DNA of 41,836 nucleotides from Haplomitrium mnioides (lineage: Eukaryota > Marchantiophyta > Haplomitriopsida > Calobryales): NCBI GenBank assembly GCA_049999725.1, contig JBNGIS010021824.1:41612-83447 (forward strand), given 5' to 3'. A program made the position numbers and the translations under genes. Under the pieces are notes generated by a model, which was not told the DNA's origin, ran no database searches, and saw only the letters and a list, made by a program, of their open reading frames with translations. Positions 34,409 to 41,836 of this stretch are shown one piece after another (the first letter of the stretch is position 1; each line of letters starts with the position of its first letter).

Positions 34409-36490
34409 TAAATTCACAAATTTTAAGTTTTCTTCATATAACTATTTTATATAATATAATAATATATTATGTTTTTCCTTCAAGCTCATACAAAGTGATC
34501 AGGCTAAAGCATTCAAAGTTTTGAAAACTCTCATAATAGGATGAACCTCATTTTTTGATATTTCTACGTTTAATTTGAAGCAAAATTGAATTTGCCAGAG
34601 GATTGTGACCCTAGCTATGAAGAAATTTTGAAGAAATTCATCCATAATCAGATGAACATATTGAATTCATCAATATAAAGGCAAGCTCAGTTTTTCATCA
34701 GGCTGGTTCGATTCAATAAGCAGGAGTTGCTTATTCAATTTAAACATGAAGGACATCTAATTGAAGATTATTACGTGAATACTTAAGTGCAACAAGCAGA
34801 TTGATTCACAAGTGAGAAATCAAATTGAAATTTGAAAGAGCATTTATGAGATCATAATCAACACATTATGAAGTTTCTTAGTTCTCCACCAAATGGCATG
34901 AAATCAATTCTAGAGTGAGCGCAATGGGAAGGCGATCGGACGAGATCGAACGATTCAAGTTTGTGAAGATTTGCAGCTACGCATAACAAAGAGTGAACAT
35001 TCTTCGACAAAACACAGATATATTGACGTTTCAGACACATTTAGAAGCAAAGCATTCAACGAAGAGTTTCATTTGAGTAGTGAAACAATGCTAAATCACC
35101 ATTTTGACATCAACTTATCGAAAGTTTGAAAGGGTGAAATGTGAAAGTTCAAAATGGTTTTCTAAAGGAGTGCTTAAACATCAACATATCAATATTTTGG
35201 CAAAAGTTTGACTCAAGCTATTTGGGTAAAACTTGAAAATTTGAAAGGCTTGTTCTGAACATCCATATCTGTGATTTATCGCTATTTTGGAAATATTATT
35301 ATAAAATTTTGAAATTTGGAAGCTGAATACTAACTGAAGTTGAAAGTTTGAAATCCTAAAAGGCTTATTTCAAAGCAAAACTATGATACATGTCTATTTT
35401 GACAAAAATTTATAACATATCGAAAGTTCAAACAAATATTTTGGGTATTTTTGAAAGTTCGAAAATCTCAAAAAAAAGATGACAAAATGTCTCTAAATCA
35501 CTGTATTGGTTATATAATAAGGAAAAAATATAAAACTAATCTAAGCTCAGAGGGGAATCTGCCCCTATATTCGAAGTCGATGTATTGGAAGGTGACACGT
35601 GGCGAAAAGTAGGAAGATACCAAGGTCAATCCCTCATCCCCACATATAAGGGTGAGTTGGATCTCGGCTATAGGTAACCACTGGAAGGTCTTAAGAGTGG
35701 TGGACTTATATACATCAGAGAGGTTTTGAGCATTCACTTATGGGGCTAAGTGATCGTCCCTGGTGAGACACTTGTTGGCTTGGTAACCAAACCACAGCTA
35801 CAAAGCTTGGGATTTAACCCCGAACCTATTAAGTCCGCCGAAGCAACTCGATATTTGCCGAGCCTTCACTAAGTCTTTGTCGAAGCACCATATTGCTCCT
35901 GTGCTTGATTGGATTACCGAACCTAACAGTTTGAAGAGCAAGGATTATCTGCTTGTGAAAATCGATCTATACACATCCAATCTATTACATTTTTTGATTT
36001 TGAAGTCACATACTTGATTGCTAGCTCTTGGCAAACATTTTGAGCTATCAAGTGAAATTTTTGGTGATAAATTGACTACAAACTAAGTGTTTACATATCT
36101 GATTTAAAGCAACTGAACATACTAACATCTATGTTATGTTTTTAATTGCTTAAGAATCTAAAGATAAGAAAACCTCAGATATTTTGAAGTCTAACAAAAC
36201 CAAAAACTATATTATTGGATTCATAGCTGAACTACAAATAATCTACAACTACCATTTTGATTGATCAACCATATAGTTGACTCATACATTCAGATCAATA
36301 CATCATATCAGATGTTTCTAAAACATTGAGAGCATTTATCTCTAATATTTGAATCAAAATATAACATAAAACTATTTATAATGGCCTGATAATACATAAA
36401 GTGAAGAGTGACTATGTGCAACTCCATATCAACCTCATATACTTAGACTACCCAAACTTAACTAGAAGGGGTCAATGAAAACTAGTTGTT
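34409..36490. other. No gene; GC-richer island at about 35540-35935
   Basis: This is mostly AT-rich. Between about 35540 and 35935 base composition becomes more balanced, with ACACGTGGCG near 35599 and TGTTAGGTTCGG (minus strand) at about 35931. That resembles an LTR start, but the other end was not found. Minus-strand frames here (35510-35737) are short and motif-free. Confidence 0.45.
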
Positions 36491-36940
36491 CTATGAACAG
36501 TGAGGGCAGAACCATGATCCGCCATGAATAGTAACCAATAGAGTCGTCAAACATGACATATGCCATCCTCTAGAACATTTATCACAAATCAACATAGTGG
36601 CGGCTCCCTTAGAAGAACCACACAACATACACTTCAAACCTGCAGAAACTTATGCCACGTTGGGATCCATAGTGCCATCAATGTTCGGAAGGTGACAAGG
36701 TGCACAATTGCGCACATGATCCTTCCAAACCATACCATCACGTCCCTCCAACTGCAAAACTCCCAAAGGCAATACCTCACGTACTCGCAAAATCCGTCGC
36801 TCAACAGTGACATCAAGTGTTGTGGGTGCTGTCTGCTGCAAATAAACATAATCACCAAGATGAGACCTCCAAATCCTAGTGCAATATCCACCTCCACGTA
36901 TGGTAGCATATCGTAAAGTATCACGATGTTGAGCAATGGC
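36491..36940 (-). pseudogene. Ty3-like pol C-terminus ending in a PHD finger
   Basis: One minus-strand frame runs 150 codons from 36940 to TAG 36491-36493, with a single internal TAA at 36650-36652. It starts AIAQHRDTLRYATIRGGGY, then HLGDYVYLQQTAPTTLDV, typical of the segment after a retroelement integrase (F-x-x-GD-x-V). It continues ILRVREVLPLGVLQLEGRDG and CAPCHLPNIDG. After the TAA comes a C4HC3 PHD finger (36497-36631) with spacing C-x2-C-x11-C-x2-C-x4-H-x2-C-x14-C-x2-C, including MLICDKCSRGWHMSC and the final WFCPHC. PHD fingers read histone H3 tails. Here one would sit where chromoviruses carry a chromodomain. The frame is open right up to 36945, where an LTR begins, so the upstream integrase was cut off by an insertion. 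An alternative is a decayed host PHD protein, but the QHRDTLRYA segment argues for pol. Confidence 0.7.
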
Positions 36941-36945
36941 AAGGT

Positions 36946-37849
36946 TGTCAGCCCCGAGGTCGGAGCCTTAACTCTTTTACGACGGAGTTACCCCCGATTA
37001 ATGATTGACTTAGTGTTTCGGGACCTTTTATGGGAGAGGCAATGGTCCAAACTATTGGCTCCTCCGTTCTGCATCCCGACTTTCACCCCCTCGCCTTCAT
37101 CTCCCGTACTCCTCCCGTGGATTCCTCCTCGATTGTGGCTGGCTCCTTTCTCCTGATCTCCCTCTCACATCGGCTTGAGTCTTCTTGCTCCCCATTGTCA
37201 GCCCTACCTCTGCTCCGTTGCTGCAAGTTCCTTTGATCCTCCTGCTAGACCTCTTGCCTGACTCCTATGGATTCCACAGGGCTCCCCTTTGCATTGCATG
37301 ATCCAGGACATCCTTTGGGGAAAGCAGAAAAGAAAGGAAGAGAAGGAAAAGGGGAAAGCGTAGGGAGGTGCAGGATTGTCACATCAACACTGAAGCAATA
37401 AAATACAGAAGGAGACAATTGACTAATCCAAACTAAGAGAATTTACAGGGCTAGAAGGCTAGCAATCACAAAAAAAAATAAAAAATGCAAACACACCCGG
37501 TCGACATAACTCCCCTTTTAATTGTGTAGCGACCCCGCAAACACCTTTCTCCTTCTGGCCTTCTTGGCCTCATCGTGGCCACCGCTCTGACTTCTCTTGC
37601 TGGTTGTCTTTAGTCAACCTGGTCACCACACAACGCCTCACTCACACAACACACATATAAACAACCCACAACTCCTACCCTATCATGATGGCTAACTCTG
37701 ACCTGGATCCCATATGAAAGATGAGTCTGCATATTTTGGTTCAGGCTGGATGCCTGTCCAGATCTGTAGCCCTCCTAGCTGCCACCTATCGTTCCTCTTC
37801 CCCCAAGCCACTCTGGTGGCCTTTCTCGTACCACTTTGGGGGCAACACA
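36946..37849 (-). repeat. 3' LTR (minus strand) of the gag-bearing element; outer end firm, inner end inferred
   Basis: The plus-strand sequence starts TGTCAGCCCC at 36946. Its first ~97 bp match 39382-39478 closely, but after that the two LTRs diverge. A weaker match reappears at about 37640-37660 against 39995-40020 (TGTTTATRTGTGTTG on the minus strand). A minus-strand purine-rich TTTTGGGGGA at about 37852-37866 just before TGTGTTGCC suggests a polypurine tract and an LTR start at about 37849. The 5 bp outside the 36946 end are AAGGT. Confidence 0.55.
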
Positions 37850-37865
37850 AAAAATCCCCCAAAAG

Positions 37866-38459
37866 TTAACCCAACAAAACAAGAACAAACAACAACACCA
37901 CACATGATTGGTGGGGTAACACAACAAACTGTACAAGAGATGGTGCTGGTGGGTTGCCCTTCATATCCTCCTTTGTATTGAGCAGATTTTTGCAAAGGCT
38001 TGAGGTTAGCTCCCTTGAGGTGGTTGGCCTCCTTTCCACATTGTTCATTTCCGCCACTAGCTGGTGTTGAGTTTCAACGTCAGATAGTTGCTGGTCTTCG
38101 AGGTCGCACCCTTCTACCTCTGATAGCCTCCACTGTCCCACTTGATGAAGATCTCCTTTAGCTGCACAGGGCGGCTGGTCTTGGAGGCTGCCACTAGTCA
38201 AATCAAAATTGAAGAGGCCCTCTTTTAATGCCTGCTCCAGGTCTGCCCCAATCTGGTTCTCCTCTTCCTCTTGTGGGGGCATTTCAACCTCGACGTGTCG
38301 TTGGTCTTGACATTGGCCCTTGTGCAAGCTGTCGGTGGGGCACTCCCTTTTTAAGACCTGCTCTTGATCTGTCTCAACTGGGTCTTCTTCCGCAAGCCTG
38401 CATTCGTCGAAAAGGGACAGGGCAGCTTCCCACTCCCCTTTTAAGTCTGACTCAACAGT
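37866..38459 (-). pseudogene. Acidic gag C-terminal region, frame-shifted from gag
   Basis: This minus-strand frame is open from about 38460 to a stop at 37866 (about 197 codons without an ATG). It is rich in Glu, Gln and Asp (PPQEEEENQIGADLEQALKE) with no catalytic motif, zinc knuckle or RT. It lies immediately downstream of the gag stop at 38452-38454, one frame over. A single-base indel near the GGGGG run at about 38460 would account for the split. The composition fits a disordered gag tail. The last ~25 residues are hydrophobic and probably run into the polypurine tract by chance. Confidence 0.5.
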
Positions 38460-39222
38460 CCCCCTCGAATCCTTCGTTTATGGGGTGGGCCTCTCCCTCC
38501 AATGTGTCCTTTGTTGTGGTAGGGCAGCTTCCCTCCTCCTTGAATTCTTTGTCTGCACAAACCAGCTCTGAGGCGGAGTTTGCAACCTCTACCTCATTGT
38601 TGAGTTCCAGGTTTGAATTCAGTTGGTTGGATTCAGACCTGAAATCTGCACTCGTTAGGACCATTGGTTCAGCTTGATCTCTTGCTGGTCCTTCTGTCAC
38701 ATATGGCATGTACCCATAAAGCTGGTCTTCTCCTTCATCTGACTCGCCACATCTCCGGGTTTTCCTTTGATGCTTGCGGTGAGAGGAGTGCTTACCTTTC
38801 TTTTCCTTGGCTACCTTTGTTGTTTTGGATGGTGCTGGTCCTTTCTCCTCGCAGGCCTCACATCTCTGGGCCTCTTGAACTGCCTCCCAAAGACATGTGG
38901 GCTTGGCCACCTCCATCCATGCTCTCTCTTTCCTCCTCAATGCTGCCATGAACCAACCAAACAGCATATTCGAGGTGGGCTGCCATAGGAGCTGTACAAC
39001 CAGCTCATTGAACCTATCCAAGAATGTGAGCACTGACTCACCCCTCTTTTTTCTGAGCTGATCTAGCTGGGTGAGAGTCTCACTCTCCTCAAACTCCATC
39101 AGATATTGACCCTTGAACTGCTCCCAAGGTTTCAAGTCATAGAGAGCGAGTGAGTTATACTAGGTACGTGCTTCTCCTCTCAACTCGGCTAAACCAGCGC
39201 GCTGCTTTGAATGTTGCCTCAT
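38452..39222 (-). pseudogene. gag: Retrotransposon gag (Retrotrans_gag type)
   Basis: The ATG at 39222 (minus strand) opens the frame and TAG at 39160-39162 interrupts it after 20 codons. The rest is open to TGA 38452-38454. The family signature is WEQFKGQYLMEF followed by LRKKRGESVLTFLDRFNEL, the W...F...F / L-x-x-L-x-QGxSVxxYxxRFxxL pattern of Ty3-type capsids. A Lys/Arg-rich stretch (KEKKGKHSSHRKHQRKTRR) follows, probably for RNA binding, then an acidic tail. No CCHC knuckle is seen. The gag begins only 160 bp after the upstream LTR end at 39382. It has no protease, RT or integrase between it and the 3' LTR, so the element depends on others if it ever moved. Confidence 0.8.
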
Positions 39223-39354
39223 TGTTGGTTCTTTATTTATTTATTCTTTCTTTTCCTTTCTGGTGCTAGGCTGCTCCCAGAATTCCAGAATTCCTTTCCT
39301 TACTCCAATGTTTACTCAACGAATTACTGCAAGGTGGCTTCCCTTAACTCTTTT

Positions 39355-39372
39355 GTCCCGCCATGATTGCCA
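39355..39372 (-). other. Candidate primer-binding site
   Basis: On the minus strand, TGGCAATCATGGCGGGAC begins nine bases after the LTR end. It starts with the obligatory TGG (complement of tRNA CCA) and loosely resembles the GC-rich primer sites of plant Ty3 elements. I cannot name the tRNA. Confidence 0.4.
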
Positions 39373-39381
39373 AAAAATGTA

Positions 39382-40275
39382 TGTCAGCCCCATGGTCGGA
39401 GCCTTAACTCTTTTATGACGGAGTTACCTCTGATTAAGGGTTGACTTAGTGTTTCGGGACCTTTTATGGGAGGGGCTTTGCACTGAATGGACCCCAACTT
39501 CTGCTTACCAGACAGGAAAGACTGCACAACACTCCACAACACCTCCAATACCCACAGATGCTGGTCACACCCCTTCTTCAGGCCTTAACCTCGAAAGATG
39601 CCACTTGGAAGACATGGGACGATGGGACAGAGCATCCAATTCTTGGCTGTAGTGGTCTCTTGGGAAGCCCAGGTTGATTCGTGGTTGCCTTAAAATCTTG
39701 GCCACTAGCCCACGATTGCCTCAACAACCCACCTGCTCATACACATCCATTTCCTCAAACCATCCACAGAACGACTGTAATGCTGCTAAACCACTTTGTC
39801 TTATAATTCTGCGGTCCAGAACTGGACCCAATCACTTTGTTATACAAAATGGAGCACGTCCCAGTATCCAAATAGCACAATTACAATGTGGGTAGTCTTG
39901 ACTTCCCCTGTCCAGGGCGTCCTCAAGATTGGACAAATGTAATACAAACCTTCTACAACAAAGACTATCACAGAACTACAAACAAAACATAACTCTAAAC
40001 AACACACATAAACAGGAAAACACTGGTCTTGCACACTGCTCTACCGACAATATAATCTTCTTCCCCCTCTCAAGAATCGATCAATTCTCCTTCAGCTCCC
40101 ATCAACCACTTCAGTTCTCCTCCAATCCTTCAGCAACCCAACCTCAGTCATAGTTTTTCAACTTCCCTCGCGAGAAGCCCTAAATTTACTTCCTCAGGCT
40201 TGGAAGAGGATTTCTTTAACTTCCACCTCTGGAAGACAGTCCTCTCGACTGCTGGCCACCCACTCCACCTTGAGC
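39382..40275 (-). repeat. 5' LTR (minus strand) of the gag-bearing element, start not resolved
   Basis: The LTR end on the minus strand is GGGGCTGACA at 39382, followed by the leader and gag. The last ~97 bp match the 3' LTR at 36946. The block 40270-40155 matches the left-edge repeat (5-130 and 361-486) at about 80% by eye, in opposite orientation. The outer boundary could lie near 40.28-40.32 kb if this LTR is as long as its partner (about 900 bp), or much further out if the GC-rich region belongs to U3. Open frames inside (for example 39449-39652 and 39674-39895) are not considered coding. Confidence 0.55.
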
Positions 40276-41220
40276 TTCGATTGGATATTCTATGCAGCGC
40301 ACATGCACTAACACAGCCACTCCTCTCTTTGGCTCCACATGAGAATTATGATTAGAAATGCCCCCAAGCGCCCCTATGATTGATGCTCCTGCACAAACGA
40401 AGTTGAGACGACCCCAAGACCCCCCTTGGCAGCCTCCCACGAATTCAAGCCGACAGACTCCCTTCAAATTCACCTGGCGATCCACCTCCAAATGCTTGGT
40501 CCACCTGCAACGATGAGTCCACCTGGATTGCCTAAGACTCTAGAGCCTCCACGCTTAGCGATTCTTAGCGCCTCTTCAGTCCACCTCCACCCCCGCTGGT
40601 CTCCTTGCACGAGTCCACTCCCCACATGTGAATCTTGGCTGGAATCTCTCCTCTCTTCCTTGCTGCCTCTTCCTCTCGAGTTTGGTCTCCCACTCTCAAT
40701 TTGCATGAACAACAACCCCCTCAATCTGGCAGCGATCTCAACTATACCCCTCATGCAGCGCGCGTCACTCCCAACGGTTTCTTGATCAAGAACGCATCTT
40801 TCCTCCTCGCTGGACTTGGCCGTTTTTCTCATTGGCCTCTGTTTTTTGAGAAGGCTGACACCTGTCAATCAGCCCACGTCTCACGATATCAGTTGAAGCA
40901 TTCAAGATTAGGGAAGGAAGATTTTCAGAGAACTCTTGGCTGAACCCTGCCTTCGATTCGTAGTGCTCTCCTTTGCAGATTTGCGATCAAGATCGCCTCG
41001 CCGTTTGGACGCTTCAACAATCCCATCGCAATCTTGGTTCGATTTCTTTGAAGCATCAGCTCGAGCGCAAACCCGAAGTAGTTGTCGAGGAGGTCTTTCG
41101 ACAAAGAAATCTGAAGAGATTTACTTGAGATAGGATTGGATTCGTAGGTCGACCCCGTAGATTGGCCAACCGTCGCATCTCGCGGGTAGATTCCTAATTT
41201 TTCCTTGATTCTCCTCGTTG
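40276..41220. other. GC-rich stretch of unclear origin, long frames on both strands
   Basis: Composition shifts from AT-rich to balanced or GC-rich. Overlapping open frames exist on both strands (40470-40868 and 40925-41494 minus; 40426-40785 and 40635-40943 plus), as expected when stop codons are rare. None shows a domain. This may be the outer U3 of the flanking LTR or 5' non-coding sequence of something outside the window. Confidence 0.4.
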
Positions 41221-41292
41221 CCATGCCCCCGCGATCACCCGCAGACCCCCGCAAGCTGCCATGCTTCCGCAAGAGCTCACGGACCCCCGCCA

Positions 41293-41481
41293 ACTGCCAC
41301 GTGTCCGCAAACTCCCCCAGAACCGCGCCATCAATCATCGGAACTTTGTCGTCGCCCTCGGGACCTCGCTGTCGCTCTCGGAACACCACAGGTCGCCACG
41401 TGTCCGCGAACTCCCTCGGAACCCCGCCATCACTCTTTGGAATCTCGCCATCGCTCTCGGAACACCACAGGTTGCTACGTG
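41293..41481 (+). repeat. G-box-bearing tandem repeat, two and a part copies
   Basis: GCCACGTGTCCGC recurs with CACGTG at 41298-41303 and 41397-41402, and a degraded TACGTG at 41476-41481. Each is followed by CCGCCATCA-like and CTCTCGGAACACCACAGG blocks. The periods are 99 and 79 bp. The CpG density is very high for transposon-like DNA. Confidence 0.8.
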
Positions 41482-41483
41482 TC

Positions 41484-41756
41484 GTGCCTTCCATGTCATC
41501 CGCACAGCGTCGTCCGACGCCGCCCTACAAAGGGGTAGGCGGACCAATGCATTGACCGGTCCGAAGTTGACCCGTCATTGACCCGCAGAAACCCTCGGAT
41601 CGCCTCCGGTTGCCACGTCATCCGATACTGCGTCGTCTGACGCTGCCCCACAAAGGGGTAGGGGGACCGACGCATTGACCGGACTCCAAAGTTGACATGT
41701 CGCTGACTTGCAGCAACCCTCGGATCACCTCTGGTCGCCACGTCATCCGTCAAATA
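41484..41756 (+). repeat. 122-125-bp tandem repeat with ACGTCA motifs
   Basis: Two full copies and the start of a third each carry GCC(A/T)(C/T)GTCATCCG, an ACAAAGGGGTAGG segment, GCATTGACCGG and AACCCTCGGATC. The CCACGTCA sites are at 41613-41620 and 41738-41745. The first copy has CCATGTCA at 41491-41498, one transition away. On the minus strand the motif is TGACGTGG, a classical bZIP (ACGT-core) binding sequence. Confidence 0.85.
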
Positions 41757-41836
41757 ATTCAATTGCCAAGTAAGAACGGTGCCTTTGGGCGCCGCTTCGG
41801 AACCCGCTCGCCATAAGAACTGAGGCTTCCTTCGCT

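Noticed and set aside
36560-36916. 118-codon plus-strand frame and 102-codon minus-strand frame over the PHD region
   Set aside because: Both are shadows of the frame 36940-36491, which alone shows the PHD zinc ligands and pol motifs.
38228-38677. 149-codon plus-strand frame
   Set aside because: It is the antisense shadow of the gag and acidic tail, which carry the recognisable family motifs.
40925-41494. 189-codon minus-strand frame as a real gene
   Set aside because: It runs through the tandem repeats and all frames on both strands are long here because stop codons are rare in CpG-rich DNA. No domain is seen.

Overview
The window is gene-poor, repeat-rich nuclear DNA, most likely from a land plant with a large genome. 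Both plant LTR-retrotransposon superfamilies (Ty1/Copia and Ty3) are present, together with a CACTA DNA transposon remnant, long AT-rich stretches and many decayed coding fragments. A gymnosperm or another non-flowering or early-diverging lineage is possible, but that is a weak inference. No intact host gene, tRNA, rRNA or CRISPR array can be supported. Nearly every recognisable protein segment belongs to a mobile element and is broken.

Layout. 1-1261 is the end of a long-terminal-repeat (LTR) type repeat. It is interrupted by exactly 100 N (255-354), with the same 254 bp on both sides of the gap. 1262-2690 is a decayed Copia pol on the minus strand, cut at its RNase H end by that repeat. About 5.1-6.4 kb holds a plus-strand CACTA transposase remnant (DUF4218, perhaps DUF4216). 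8.6-9.1 kb is a 37-bp tandem array. 11834-17954 is the clearest object: a complete 6.1-kb Copia element with 288-bp LTRs, primer-binding site, gag, protease, integrase, RT, RNase H and polypurine tract, and near-matching 5-bp flanks. It carries seven in-frame stops, two frameshifts and altered catalytic motifs. 19.56-20.04 kb is a second tandem array (24-bp unit), between minus-strand coding remnants that I do not recognise. 21-30 kb is mostly featureless apart from short duplications. 30.3-34.3 kb holds a 236-bp tandem duplication, Ty3 protease and integrase remnants (minus strand), microsatellites and a possible solo LTR.

The right end (36.5-41.8 kb) is the most interesting part. A minus-strand Ty3-like pol tail ends in a PHD finger (36491-36940). 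A related gag-bearing element (36946 to beyond 40.27 kb, minus strand) has inserted into it. That element has a gag but no room for a pol. Its LTR is related to the repeat at the left edge of the window, in opposite orientation. The last 0.7 kb is strikingly CpG-rich, with tandem repeats carrying ACGT-core (G-box/C-box-like) motifs.

The parts do not form a gene network. The window is a record of nested insertion and decay. The features with possible biological novelty are the PHD-finger pol tail, the gag-only element with diverged LTRs, and the ACGT-motif repeats.
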